The notes beneath the pieces are model-generated. The model was not told the origin of the DNA, did no database searches, and was given only the letters and a program-made list of their open reading frames with translations. From Garcia nutans (Eukaryota; Streptophyta; Magnoliopsida; Malpighiales; Euphorbiaceae): a stretch of 64,000 bases of DNA. Both the position numbers and the translations under genes were made by a program. Position 1 is the stretch's first letter. Every line of letters begins with the position of its first letter. The stretch lies in NCBI GenBank assembly GCA_947685225.1, contig CANTUV010000011.1, forward strand, positions 62,484,501 through 62,548,500, in the 5' to 3' direction. This document shows, piece by piece, positions 13,101-26,783 of the stretch.

Positions 13101-14937
13101 AGCATAATACACACTCCATAAGCATATTAATTTTGCTTCCAAATTTCTTATGAAGGAAATTACCCATATTATGAAGATCGAAATGCGGTTTCTAATTTTT
13201 TGGCTATTATCTTTTTTTCTTTCAATTATATGAAAAACATGCTTTTTTTTCTTTTTTTTACATAGTCTATTTTTTGATTTTTTATTTTATTTATGTTATT
13301 TTATTCATAAATAATATTTTTATTTTCATATTATCAATATACACATAAAAAAATAAATGTATATACAACATATATAAAATATATACACAACAAATAAAAT
13401 TTTACACAACATACACCAAACATACATCAAGCATCTACACAACATCTATAAAATTTATTTAATATTTTTTTAACTTTAATTTTTTTAATTTTATATACAT
13501 ATAACATATACATAATATCCACAAAATATTTATATAATATGCACACAACATTGACAACAAATATATAACATATAACATATACACAACATCTTCATAGCAT
13601 ACATAAAATATACATGCAATATCAATATGAATGTTATTTATTATTTGTAATCAAATTTAAATTTATTTATTTATAAAAATTAATAAATTTTATATGTTAA
13701 AATTGTAGTTTAAAATATTAATTTTTATTATTTTATTAAAATATATTTATTTAAAAGTAAGGTTTGAAAAAAAAAAATTGAAGTATACTATTATTTGTAG
13801 TGAGATTTTTTTTAAATCTTATTTTAGTAAAAAGTGGGATTATTTAAAAAAGCTGCTCTAATTTTTTCTAAAAATATAAATATTTTTTTATGAATTATTA
13901 AAAAAATTTATTTTTATGGGTAATTTTGTAAAACCCATTTCTTATGACTAACTTAAGCAATATTAAAGTAAAATATTGTTTGATGCGATAACTATTTATG
14001 GTTTTGTATATTTAATTAGGTCTTTTAAGTTTCACTATCTAGTTGTAAGATGTTAATAATTGAGTAAAAAGCAATTGCAAGATATGTTATTGTCTCAACT
14101 TTTTCTACCTAGCAAAAATTACAATACTATTACAGTATTTGATTTTATTAGAAAATGAATAAAAACTATTATAAATTTAAAAATTTCAGTATAATGCCCA
14201 TTAAAATTAGAATATGAGTTAGCCATTTATTAGAGTCTTTCTATCGGTACATCCTAATTGAAAAGTAAATATTAGATGAACATACTCATAATTAATATGG
14301 AATTCACATCATACTACTTATCTTAATATGCCATTACAATTAATAATATATTAAAATATAATTTTTTTAGTGCATATTAAAATATAGTCTAATCATAATA
14401 ATGTGTGCAATGTAAACAGTAAATTGATATTATTTTTTTTTAAAATTTTATTCAATATATAAAAAGGTTATTAAATATAATAAACAATATTAAATATTAA
14501 AAGTCATCTGATTCATAAATTTGTGATTAATAGTATTAAAGATTAAAAATCATTTGATTTATAATTTTGTGATTAAGTATTTTTTTAATATGAGCTTAAT
14601 TTTTAAAAACTAACTATGGTGTTTTTAAAATATTTATCTGTAGGTAAATATTAAGTAAATTAAAATTAAGAAATAAAATTTAGTAAAATTTATTATTTTT
14701 TAGTTCATAATACTAATATATATTTATGTCAATTTCACAATTTGAATAGGAAAATGTCAAACCTCAGTAATGAATTTCATCATCTAGAAAGTTTCAGTTA
14801 CTTTATTTATATAAAATATGATTAATTTTTAATTTATAAATTATTATAATATACAGTATGGTATATAAATAAAAAAAATGGGATCGGGTTAGAAATTTTT
14901 TTATTTGTTTAATTAATTTTCTAATAAGTCAATACAT
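10104..14937. other. Long AT-rich intergenic stretch
   Basis: Only the first ~150 bases (leader and promoter of the DUF688 gene) look functional. 10540-11290 holds diverged repeats around the words GAGTTTGA, GAGTTTAA and CAAGCTAA at both ends, perhaps a decayed short transposon. 13330-13625 is a degenerate array of ATACACAACAT-like words. No coding exon or RNA gene is visible. Confidence 0.5.
13340..13625. repeat. Degenerate short-word array (ATACACAACAT-type)
   Basis: The words ACACAACATA, ATACACAACA, CATATACACAACATC and close variants recur about a dozen times with irregular spacing, separated by AT-rich DNA. This is a decayed low-complexity or minisatellite tract; no function is suggested. 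Confidence 0.45.
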
Positions 14938-15850
14938 CTTCTAATAGCATCATATTTTCCGCAGTTGTCTATAGATTTTTTTTGGAAATATATAAATTGC
15001 AAATGAACAGTAGATAAGTGGAAAAAATATAATTTTGATTGGCCATCTCCATTGTTCAATTTTCTACATAGAAGATTGGTTGTTGTTCATCTATGGGACC
15101 CACATATATGACAAAGCAGTAAATTTTGTCTTTCAAATTATAAAATGACTAAGGGCAAAATCGATATTTCAAAAAATTATAAAAATCAATTTTAGTTAAT
15201 GGGCACACCATTTTATTCTGCTAAACATTAGGGATAAGAGCGGTATTTTGAAAAAATCAAAATCAATTAAAACTTTACTGTTTCCAATAAATAAGGGCTA
15301 TATTGTATGTTTTTAACATCATATTTTACGCAATTTTCTATAGAATTTTTTTTGGAAATCTATAAATTACAAATGAACAGTGAAAAGTGGAAAAATAGAG
15401 TTTTGATTGGTCATTTCCATTGTTCATTTTTTTACAATGCAAAGAAGATTGGTTATTTTTTATCTATGGGATCCACATATAAGATAAAACAGTAAATTTT
15501 GCCTTTCAAACAAATTTAATTACTTAAAATAACACTCTATGCGACATCGTTTTTAATTTGAGTTCTAAGGAAAAGAAAATCTATTTCAGTAATTTTAATT
15601 TTCAATGGCCCCAGTTATTAATAAAAAGACTAAAAAGGTCCTTCATAATTATTGTCTTGCCAAAAATTAAGGGCAAAATTGATATTTTAAAAAATTATAA
15701 AATCCAATTTTAGATAATGGACACACCCTATAATTTAAAGACTAAAAAACCCTTCATCAACCATTTTATTTGTTAAAAATTTGGGATAAGACTAATATTT
15801 CAAAGAAGTCAAAATCCATTAAAATTTTACTGTTTCGGTTACATTGCATG
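14938..15850. repeat. Diverged tandem duplication, second copy carrying an insertion
   Basis: Copy A (about 14938-15306) and copy B (about 15312-15850) share in the same order: a TTTTTTTTGGAAAT..TATAAATT block, GAACAGT..AAGTGGAAAAA, TTTGATTGG, ATCTATGGG..CCACATAT, AAGGGCAAAAT..GATAT, and GGGATAAGA..TTTTACTGTTTC near the end. Copy B has about 150 extra bases at about 15520-15668, between the CAGTAAATTTTG block and the AAGGGCAAAAT block. The copies differ at many sites, so the event is old. No open frame is shared, so this looks like duplicated non-coding or transposon-derived DNA. Confidence 0.65.
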
Positions 15851-18800
15851 GTTTACGATTATATAATTTTAATTATTTAAATTTTAAAAATAAATTTAAA
15901 ATAATGTAAAATAATAGCTTGGATAAGTATTCCAAATCTCACTGCTTTTACCTAATATTCTATCAGTCCTAAATTAATAAAAATATTTTTTATTTATACA
16001 TATTAAAAAAATTAATTATTTAATTAATAAATAAATTTTTATTTTATTTTATTTTTTATTTATATTAAATAACTATTAATTGTTATAAAAATTAAAAATT
16101 AAAATAATTATTAATTATATTACAGATAATTATAATTTAAAAATATAAATAATTAAATATAATATTGTTGATTATAAAATATTTAAATACGAGTATAATA
16201 ATTAATTTATAATATAATTATAATTTAAATAAAATAATAAAATTATATTTTAGAATAAATAAAAAAATATTTATTTAAGTTTGAGACAGAGAGTAAAAAA
16301 ATTTAGTTAATTATCAGAAATATATAATTTCTGCGCCCCAAATGACTGCTGTTTGGCATTTAAGTTTAAACAGTAGCGAGAGAGAGAGAGGGAAGATCAT
16401 TGAAAACGTCAAGTTTATTATTGGACCACAAAATGGCAAATATTTACAGCTAAATGCCCTCAATCCAAGAATGAAACTCTTTCTGGGCAGTCGTTCTTTG
16501 GTACACCTGGTACACGCTGTACCTGTAAATAGTAGCCACGCGATCAAACTTTAGTAAATCTTCACCCTTGAACGAGTTTATGTCTTGTTTTATTAACTAA
16601 TCACTATGGTTAGGATATGCTCCAAAAAAGACAATAATAATAACTATGGTTTAGTGTACCTGGGTGCCTTGATTTTGAAATGACTTACGAGAAAAATGAC
16701 GAGGACACGTTATTTATTTATTTATTTTTATAAATCATCATTTATTAAAAGAAGTCTCTCTACTTGTTAAAAATAATTACTCTTTTAATATTATAAAATA
16801 TCAATTTATTATTCCTCACACACACATATTATTAATTTTTTGTCGATGTTTAATATTAAATATATATACTATCATATTTACATTTAATATATAAATAATA
16901 AAATATAAATTATTATTTGAAATTATGATTAATTCCATTCAACATCTAATCGTGACTCTCTATTTTTTTATTGGTTGAAGAGTCATTTTGGATATGAAAA
17001 TCATGTTTTATATTAATATTAATAATTCATCTTAATTATTCAATTCAATTTATTATTTTTACTTAAAATTTTATTTTAATTAAATATTTAAAAGTATACT
17101 TTTAAAAAATAATAAATTAATAAATTACATAATTTAATTATTATTTGTCAAAATTACACATAATAATAATAATAATAATAATGATAAATTATGAATCTTG
17201 AATTTATGTTTTGTTTTAGTATCAAAATGGGGATAAATTAACAAAGTAATTCATAATTCATAAATTTGAATTGATAAACTTCCTTTAAAATTTATGAGTA
17301 ATATCTATTTTTAGAAATAAATAAATAAATAGTCCATTAAATTTCTATGTTTGGAAGTATGAGAAATATGTTATAAATCAGAAAAATAGAATCAAATACA
17401 GGTGTAATAATATAGTAGCAACAACCGAGAGAAATTAAAGGGAAAATTGAACAAAAGAAGTAATATCATCTCATTTAGCCTTTACTGGGCCACTGGTGGG
17501 TCTTCCTCTACTTAGTTCATAACCCAGATGGCCAGATTGCCAATGCATACCTACTTATTACATTTTCTCTGTCTTTTTTTTTAGGCATAAAATCTCAATT
17601 TATCCAATTAATCATTGTAAAATTAAGTGGTAAGCATTGTAATTAAAAAAAAAATAATGGTGATATCTTCATCTACAGATTAAAAAATACTAAAATTTCG
17701 AGACTCTGAAATTGAAAACTTAAATCTTTTATTTATATTACATTACAGTTGGGTTATTTATGGGTTTGTTGTCTGATGTCTATTCTAGTGACTGGTGTTT
17801 TAGGCTACCAGGGTCCAGTTCACTTACCTTTGATAAGACTGAAAAGTAGAAATGTGAACTTGGCCCATCAAGAATTAATTGCATGGTCAAAAACATCACC
17901 CGCAGGCCGTAGCCCATTAATTTGTTTTGGGTTGTATAATTGAGATTCGTTCAAAAATACCTAAAAAAATATACATTTTTTTTAAAAAAAGTTTACTTTT
18001 CAATTTTTAATTTTAAGAATATTATACTTTTAAAGGTATATATTTAATATATATTTAGTATATTAAAGGTGTATCTCACTTTTACGGATATATATTTAAT
18101 ATATTATATAAAAAATTATAAAGTATTTATATAAAAAAAGTGACAGTTAGCATAATTTTTCTTATATAATTGATTCTAAATGTGCTAATTTTGAACTTAA
18201 TGCAAAATTTAAAAAACATTAACTTAAAAACAAGAAAAAAATAGCAACAATATTGATGCAACCAAAAAATTTATAAAAAATACTACATATACCGGATATA
18301 AAAATACCGTATATTTTGATATAATATTGAATATATTTTTGTTATGTATAGTAAAAAATAATAACAATAATATTTTTATAAACTCAAAAATGAAAGATAA
18401 TAATAAAAATGAAATTTTAAAAAATATTTTATGTAATTTTCTTCCGGCTTTTGACAAAAAAAAGTCAATTTTTTTTTAAATTTATCATATTTTAAAAATA
18501 TATTTAAATTTATAAAAATTTATAATTAGTTTATAAAAATATTAAATTTTTATAATTTATTATGAATTTATTACTATTATTTTATTATAAGTTATAAATT
18601 TAAATTTTATTATAAATTTAATATAAAATAACTAAAATACTTGTAAAAATTTTATAAAAATTGGTGGACTCTTTCCCCTAATAAGAAAAGTCCGGATGTA
18701 GAACGGGCTATTACGAACCAGACCGTTTGAGATGAGATATGGGATTAAATTCTGACATTTGTCATTTAAAATGGGACCAGATAGATAGCACCTTCACTTT

Positions 18801-21249
18801 GAATTAAAAATAGCTTGGAATAAGATTTTATTTTATTTTGTTACTAATACGAAATATGATTTTATTTTTAATAATTTTATGTTCAAATAGCTTGAATTAT
18901 ATTAAAATGAAAAATAAATTTTTTTTATTATTTAAAAAACTAAAATTTTAAATTTTATGTACATTGTGGCATCTATTATTTTTAATGTTCATGGTGAATC
19001 AAACGTCTTATACGAAGTTTTAGAAAATAAAAGATAAAAAGGAGGCTATGTATTTGAGTTATAATTTAAGTTATAAAATCGAGCTTAAATAGTGAAGTTT
19101 TCCTTAAAAGTCCAGGCAGAGTTTTAGCCTAAAAACCTTTCTAGCTTGCTTCGATTTAGAATTAATTAATGGAAATTTTTATAGAAATAACCAAAAAAAA
19201 ATTACAAAAAAATTATATAAATAAAAATTTATAAAAATATTGTGTAAATTAAAAAAAACTATAAAAATATGATATATGTTGAATACAGGTAAAAAAAAAT
19301 TATTATTAGTTTTATAAATTTATAATTATAAAATTATAAAAAGTTATATAAACGATATTTTGAAAAATAGTAATTTATATAATTTTCATATAGTTTAAAA
19401 GTAGTATTTGAATTTAATATATTTTATAATTTATTCAATTTTATTTAGTTGGATTATTATTTAAAGTTAATTCTTATCAGATGTAGCATATATTTAAAAT
19501 TTTTCCTTATGGCTTATTTTATTCTACCATCCACTAAAATTATATACCCTCTTACATCTAATTCAAATAAATTTTCATTTGAATATTAAAATTAAGAAAT
19601 ACTATTGCTTGCTGGCTGGCCAGACCTGGCTCGGACATGTACATTTTAATTAGATCTAAACTTTAGGTAGTGAACAAAACCGATCAACTAGACTGAACCG
19701 AGCTTAATAATAATAATTAACCTGATCAAATGCAACGGCAATGCAGTCTAGCTTAAAATTTGATTAGGTCTAGAGATGAATCAGAAATTAAGCAGACGCG
19801 AGAAACATGTTGCTTAGGCCTTTCACTAATTAAATCTCTTTGAAATATATAGCTTATTTAAGCTTAATTAATCGCAATTAAATCCGACCAATTTCAAATT
19901 TTTTTTTATTATTTTGCCATATTTTCCTTTCGTTCATGCACTTTTCTTTTCCCACCTAATTAAAGATAATCCTCTGATTAATTTTGACTAATAATTGTTT
20001 CCTGAACCTAATTTTGAATTTAACTTTTTCTAGTTATAATTATTCCTGGTTTGGTTTAAGAGTTTTTCTTGCTGTTGAGCTTTGATCTAAATCTAAGGTG
20101 TTGAAAGCTGAAACTTTCAAATGAGAGAAAATGTACCATGTCTTATACGTCATTGTCAAATGGATTTTACACCTTTTTTTAAGTTTTTTTTTTCTTTTTT
20201 TAATTTCAAGTTGAAACAAACACTTCTTTTAGGAGAAGTAATATCCATGAAAACAACTTTTGCCTCCATATTTTGGAACAAACTTAAAAGGCCAAAAAGA
20301 TACACCAATTACCAAACCCACTCTTCCTCGTAGCCAACTCAGCATCCCCACCAAATTTTCCAACGCCACCATCTTCCAAGTCAATCAACTCTCTCACCAC
20401 CAAAACACTATACCCACTTACTAGATACCACCAAGTATAACAATCCAATTTAGCAATTTTAGACTAAAGTTTGCATAAATTACTCTTTTTTTTTATCATT
20501 ATTTATTAATTAAATTTTTGCTTAAAATTTGAATCAAAACCCACAAGTGAATGGCTGACAGATTATGAATGTGCTAACTTTGGGAATAAACAACATTTGA
20601 AGTTTGATTATTTAGAAAGACCCAACATGATGTTGTGTTTATGGGACCAGCAACAATGACAATTATGAAGCCCTGGAAATTAATGGAGTCAATAGCAATA
20701 CACTATGGTCCCATATGAAAGGAGGGTACACACGACAAGGCTATTGTTATATTTCAATGGTCCCAAAATATCAGTCAAGCGAAGAGCATCTTCCACTGTA
20801 GGCTTTCCCCGAGGAAGCTATGCACAGTAGATAATGGTCAATGCTACTTAATCACTACTTCATAAGAAACCAAGAACTAACTGCCACCAAAACACAATGC
20901 AGACATATATACATATAATATATCTATATAGATATACAGGGTGATTTGATTAATTTAAAGTTCATACCAACCCACAAACCATGTATGCACAAATTCCATT
21001 TCTAACCCTGACTCTCTCTTTCTAAGCGTTACTCGTTTTGAGAAAATCATTTCTTTACTACTGCAACCTTCATCAAAAACCCAATATGACGTTATGCTTT
21101 TGCTTCATTCTTCTACTCTTTCATCCTCGTTCAAGCTTAAAAATAAATGAGCAAACTGAACTGCCAACAGACTCATTCCTTCCAGCATTCCAAACCAAAT
21201 AAAACTAAAATAAAATTATACCATATATAACAAAAAGGTATCCAAACTT
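15851..21249. other. Long AT-rich intergenic stretch
   Basis: No coding exon was recognised on either strand. Short open frames near 16.3-16.5 kb, 17.7-17.9 kb and 20.1-20.3 kb show no family features. Microsatellites include a GA tract near 16377 and a TAA run at 17162-17182. The last part, near 21.18-21.25 kb, is the 3' untranslated region of the ARF gene. Confidence 0.5.
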
Positions 21250-24200
21250 TCATGTGTCAGATTTATGCTCCAAGTCCAAGCTTGCGATTGTCCCTTTATC
21301 CTCTAAAGATGATGCAAGAAACTTGAATCTTGCGCTCATTTTCTTCACTTCCTCGCTTGAATATATTAAGATCTTCTTAACCATCTTACAGAACTCCCTG
21401 AAATTACATTATAAAATTTCAAAAAACCAGTGATAACACAATGTTCGAACAGATAATGAAGTGATTGAATAATAGTATAAGCTACTCACAGCCATGGATA
21501 ATCGCCCACAAGCATCATATCACCCTCATCATCAGTAAACACAACAGCCCATTTGTCGCGAGTGGAAAGCTCTCCTTTGATTTCAAACATTTCTTCCAGC
21601 TCTCTTATAAGATCTCCATACCCTTTCAATGCTGTAAGATCAACAGCACGACCAACAGCAACTCCTTGCATTTGCACCTTCTCAGAATAAAACAAGTGTT
21701 GTTTATCAGAATGTGATCCCACATGGAAATGAGCAACCCAATTAAGCCTAGAAACAACAGGAAATTTTACCTTAGTACGAGTTCTTGTGGAAGAAGTGCA
21801 ACCTAGCTTGCCATGTGTCTCCCTCAGCCACCCTTCTGATGAAACTTGCTTCTGTTCCTTTGAAACATCCATATTTTGAGCCCTGTCAGAATCACTTGCA
21901 CTTGGCACAGGTTCTCCGATTCCACTGGAGTCAGCAGCTGGACAAACTTCCTTCCCTGGAGTAGCAGCAGCATTAGAATTGCTTGTTATATCAATTCCAA
22001 ATAAACGGCATCCTATAGGAATTTCGTATTTTTTCCCCTTCTCGACCTGGTCAAGGATCAGGCCATTGCATTGCCTTGATGCCATAGGTAAGGTATGACT
22101 AGAAATAACAGACTGCGTTGTTGTAGTTTTTTTGTCATCAGTTGAATCAGAGAAAAGGCTGAGAGAGACATTCGTGTGAGGGGAAGGCCAGATGCCCTCT
22201 GGTTGGACCTTTGAGTTACAGCAGCTGCTGCTATTGAGAAGATTGCTATCAATTTCCTTCTGTCTCACAGACCAAACAACTTGGCTTTCACTACTTTGAG
22301 CTTCAGCAGCACTGCCTAGTTGGGTAAACTCACGGGACTGAATTGACCCAGGGTACCAGAAAGGTGAAGTAGCTGAATTGGTAGTAAGTTCTACATTTTC
22401 AATAAGGCACAAAGTTTAAAAGATATACAAGCAAGAACTCATCAAAACATAAAGTAATAATAGCTCCTGATAGTCATACCCGATGCTGCAGTATCGACAG
22501 GTCTGGGCCTTTTACTCTTTACCACTGATTGAGGAACATTTATAGGAGCAGAAGCTGCAAAAGGTTCTATCTCCCATGGAGAAACTCTCTCTGGCCTTTG
22601 AATTGTTGCTGGCTCATCCCATTGTATCTGTCAAGGAAATAATAGGGGGAAACAAGCATCAAAAACAAGAAAATGAATAAATCAGCATTCAATTTGAATT
22701 TCAAAACTGTAATCAACCTTCAATGACCGCCATCTAGAGCCTGACCACTGTGGAGAAATGTCTCCAACTCCAACTATAGTTCCTGTGAACCTAATCAAAC
22801 AGTTTGCGCAGGAATTAAGGATCGTCTTAAATAACAATATAGCAGGATAACCAGAAAACATTTGGTAGAAATACCTCCTCTCAGGAGAGTCTTCTCCCTC
22901 AAATCTCATCTTGAAGCGCATTCCAACACAAAATCCATGGTTCACAGCCTCCAGATATTTGTTCAACCCAATAATAAACTGGCTTGTCCTGAAGAAGAAC
23001 ATGGAAAACACGATTTAAGATGCAACACACTGGATGACAAAATAATATGTGCTGCATAGGGTTGAAGAAAATGGGAGCAATAATGAAACCTTGGCTTGTA
23101 GTACACAACAAAGATGGTCTGAGTTGTAACAGCATGAGAGGCAGTAGCAAGCACTCCCAAATGCATGCTCTGGCTGGATATCACAGATGAAAGCATGGGG
23201 CTTTGCTGACGAGCAAGATGTCTAGCTCCAACTCGCAGTTCTCCATTTTCACCCCTGCACAAGTAGCACAATATGTTGACAACAATTGTGAAGGGAAAAC
23301 AAAGAGCACCAAAACATCAGCAGGACTAAATTTCAACAGCAATCGAAGTTGAATTATTAAAAGTCCAACTACCTCAGAAACACAAAAGCATCTCCGGCAA
23401 CCAGTCTCTTGGAAGTGACAAAAGTACTCCATCCTGTTGTGAGCAAATGTCTCCGTGGTTGACCTAATTACATAAATGAGAAACACCATTATGAATTCAG
23501 CTATTATTGCTCAATGTTTCAAGCTACTTAGCTGCTTTCTTATTTAAGCAAACTAGAAAAACAGTAACATCACACCGAATAGAACTGCAATTATACCAAA
23601 ACTTTTACCTCTAAATATATGTTTAAATCGCCACTCATACCCATGAAGATCTTTGGCAGCTAGCTCCTGTGTTGGGGTTGATTTGCTCATGTCCTGATGT
23701 AAATGATATAGCGGTTAATACTAAAATTTAAATCAGTAACTATCATGCATAAAATTAATGTATGGTTGTTACCAGTAGAGGCAAACATTCAGTGGCGTGC
23801 TTTCTCAGAACAGAGAACCCTCCATGGGTGCTAGTATCAGAAGCTGTTAGAATTTTGCAAAAAGAATGAACTGTTCGCTTTTGTGGTTCAGGTGGACATG
23901 AATAAGCGCTTATAGGCTCTGTTTGCTGTAATCACCATATAAAGAAAAAATTACAAGACATTTTAGTTCCAAAATCCCCATCTCCAATTTGGAAGTAATC
24001 TTCAGATCCCTCCCCCACCCACACACTCACACGCACACACACAAAAAGAAAAAAATCGAGAGAGAACATACTGTCTATAAACAGAAGGCAAGAATTTATT
24101 TTGACCCAGTTCTGATTTTTGCAAAATAAAACCCAAAAACGCAATTAAAAAGAAAATTCAGAAATGAAAAATATACACTCACGTCTGGTTCTGGGTGCAA

Positions 24201-25125
24201 GGTGATCTGAGCATAAACCTCATCTGTCTCTTGTTCTGCCTATAAATTGAAAAAACAAATAAAAATAATATGAAAAAGAATATTAAAAAGGGCACCTCGA
24301 TCAAAACAGAAAGAGGAAAATGGCAAATAAGATAAGCAAAATTAGCATACCAGTAGTTGAATGTGAACAACTCTGCAAAGGATCTTAGAAGGAAGATTAA
24401 ACCGAGGGATTTGTTGATTCAATTCCTGATTCGTTGATGCTTCCAGCTGCAAATTACCAGACCCCGTAAATGAGACTCCGAAACCCCACTCTCCCAGAAA
24501 GAAAGAGCGTAGTTTAATCCACCAAAGAATCATGAAAAAGAAAAGAGGCAACAAAATTTCCAAATCAAAAGCACACACTTGTTCCATGTGACCTTGGGGA
24601 AAGTAGAAAACTCTCTCTCCATTCCGCGGGACATCCACTAATGGACCTGCACATGCCTTCCATAGCTCCGAATATAGATCATCCCCTCCTACACCCACCG
24701 AGCTCAAACCAAATCAAAACACAAGACAGGATATTATAGATGGTAGAAACATGAAGAAAAATAAAGAGTTTAAATAAAACTCTCTTTGGTTGCTAAGAAA
24801 ACGCAGGAAACGAAACCAAACTGCAACTTTTAAGCAATAGAGTTGGTAACCATTCAGGCCTTTAGGGAGCAGAGACCTCCTCGCTATAAAACCCAAATAC
24901 AACCGCAGAACAAAATCGATATTAAAAAAATGTAGTATTCAAAATTCCGTTTTCCTTTCTTCACTCTCTTTTCTGGGCAACCAAACAGAATTTTCAGCAG
25001 AAAAACATTTACTTTCCGTCATTTGCTAACTACCAAAAAGAAGTTTTAGAAAAAAGAAATCAATTCTCACCTCTTTCACCACGAGAAATTGAACCACCCC
25101 CGAGATTATTCTCACCATGCGCCAT
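21250..25125 (-). CDS. ARF: Auxin response factor, clade B (ARF9/11/18 type)
   Basis: Fourteen phase-consistent exons, all GT..AG: 25125-25071, 24688-24579, 24446-24351, 24239-24183, 23925-23773, 23693-23609, 23463-23373, 23254-23090, 22988-22875, 22790-22718, 22627-22480, 22390-21771, 21677-21490, 21397-21250; about 700 residues. The start MAHGENN is the first ATG of exon 1; a shorter start just before the ELWKACAGP block would lie in the first intron. B3 DNA-binding domain about 125-227 ([35 protein letters not shown]), binding TGTCTC-type auxin elements. Auxin_resp dimer/ancillary domain about 252-335. The Ser-rich middle carries RLFGID, a repressor-type RLFG motif, and lacks the Gln-rich middle of activators. 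C-terminal PB1 domain about 590-675 binds Aux/IAA and other ARFs; its acidic motif reads [15 protein letters not shown], with Tyr where Asp is usual. Expected to be a nuclear repressor. Synteny favours ARF11/ARF18. Confidence 0.93.
21678..21770 (-). other. 93-nt in-frame intron of the ARF gene
   Basis: Between RTRTK and [11 protein letters not shown] the genomic frame stays open through 31 codons that do not match any ARF. GTAAAA opens it and GAGAAG closes it. ARF genes are known to have an intron at this TK|VQMQ position, so I treat it as an intron. Because its length is a multiple of three and it has no stop, retention would only insert 31 residues just before PB1. Confidence 0.7.
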
Positions 25126-25380
25126 CAAAACTTCCACAAAAACAAACGTAGCACGTTAGCAGCAGAGAAACAGAGTAAAGAAGAGAATCCCACACAAAAT
25201 TTTAAAAAAAATGAAGAAGAAAAACCAAAATAATAGTAATAAAGAAGCAGCAAAGGCTACCCCATTAATGAGGAAAGAGAAAAGAGAGAAAGAGAGGTAA
25301 GTAGAAGCGACGGTTATGAAAGCCTTGAGAATTGATAATTCAGCAGAGGAACGGTGAGTGGGTATTTATCTTCTTATTGG
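25126..25380 (-). promoter_or_regulatory. ARF leader and core promoter candidates
   Basis: On the minus strand, a CCAAT box at 25380-25376 and a TATA-like GATAAATA at 25370-25363 lie about 240 bases before the start codon. Between them and the ATG is a pyrimidine-rich leader. This is motif matching only. Confidence 0.4.
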
Positions 25381-25950
25381 GGTCTGTTTCAGTTACAAAA
25401 CCTCTTCTGGCTTTTGTGCCCAGAGTCACAGAAAAGTAGCTGTTTTTCTTGGCAACACTTTTCAGAGAGCAGAGTGAAATTTGTTGTTATTAATTATGGT
25501 TGCGATTTCTATCCGAAAGACTTTGAATCCACGTTAGCCCAGACCCAGCACCAGCAACAAAATTTACCAAATCCCTAAGACACCTTTCTCAGGCTCAATT
25601 ACATTGTAGTGTAATGTCCTCTCTCTCTCTCTCTCTTCAGTCACTCTTAAGTTTTTTCCACTCCATACTTTCTCTTTCTACTATCAAGTCCTTTTCCGAC
25701 TCCCTGGTCCCTGTAAAAAATTTCTTCTGTACAAAATCCAATTTACTCTTAATAGGTAAAGAATTCTGCACGTCCTTTAACCCCAAAAAAAATAATAATA
25801 ATTGTATTTGAATTTATAATATTCAGTTTTGATATTTATAATTATTAATTTGGTCCCTTTCTATGCGATTTAACATTTAAATATATTTTAATTTAATTTT
25901 TAATTCTTCAATTTGATTTATATCAATTTGGGAATAGACCATATAATTAA
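25381..25950. other. Upstream intergenic DNA of the ARF gene
   Basis: No coding exon is seen. A CT microsatellite lies at about 25620-25636. Confidence 0.45.
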
Positions 25951-25964
25951 TATAGCATTTTTCC

Positions 25965-26158
25965 AAAGGATGCTGGGGCTTTTGTCCTCCGAAGAGCTCT
26001 CTTTGAAATAGCATTTTGGTTCTTGTGTTGTTTATCTCAGTTGTTGTGTTCTACTGTACGTTTTCTTTTTCTAGTTCTTATTCTTTCTGTTGAGTCTTCT
26101 CTTGTGTCATCTTGTTTTACTATTAATAAAATATTTTCTCTTCTAATAAAAAAAATAG
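25965..26158 (+). mobile_element. 5'-truncated LINE tail with target-site duplication
   Basis: A 194-bp insert opens with GATGCTGGGGCTTTTGTCC, is T-rich in the middle and ends in TTAATAAAAT.. and an A-run. It is flanked by TATAGCATTTTTCC (25951-25964) and TATAGCATTTTCC (26159-26171), a ~13-bp duplication with one base of length difference. A poly-A end, variable-length duplication and loss of the 5' part are the signature of target-primed reverse transcription. No coding sequence is left. Confidence 0.65.
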
Positions 26159-26171
26159 TATAGCATTTTCC

Positions 26172-26747
26172 ATTAACTCTCTTAATTTGACATTATAGTT
26201 TCAGATTTTGGATAACAATATGTCAATTTTAGGAAATTTCAATAACTTTATGCCTAATAAAATTTGTGGTATTAAGGTCAACACGGATCACATATTTATT
26301 GTATTGTATTGTAATTCAGTTTATTACAAGTCATAACTCAATTTATTGTTGTATTTAAAATTTTGTATTAAATTGATTATCCATTATATAATTTTTTTTC
26401 TTAATATTAATAAAATTATTATTTATTAATCTACAAAAAAATTTGAAAATATGAATTTAATATAATATTTAGTAAGAATTATTATAGCAGTTATATACAG
26501 TTATTATATAAAACTTAGTACCAGATAAACTTAATTATATTGGGCGTTTAATAGCAATTAAATAATATGTAGCTCCATTCATATTCCTTCAATCTGATTG
26601 GAAAAAGAAACAGAGCTTTAACAATTATGTACATTTCATGATTGAAAACAATATATTTACGATTAATTCCATATTTAAAAGATGATTATCATTTCTCAGT
26701 AATTAAGTTCCAGTCTTTTGAAATATTAAATATTTTAATGACTAAAG

Positions 26748-26783
<36 letters not shown>

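Noticed and set aside
13340..13625. CRISPR-like spaced repeat
   Set aside because: Words are short, degenerate and irregularly spaced, and the genome is a plant's.
22682..23489. Overlapping minus-strand frames of about 100 codons within the ARF gene
   Set aside because: They run across ARF exons and introns in mixed frames; the spliced ARF model explains all conserved residues.
24342..24707. ARF start at the [10 protein letters not shown] frame
   Set aside because: That start lies in intron 1; the acceptor TGTAG at 24689 joins exon 1 (MAHGENN) in phase to [10 protein letters not shown].
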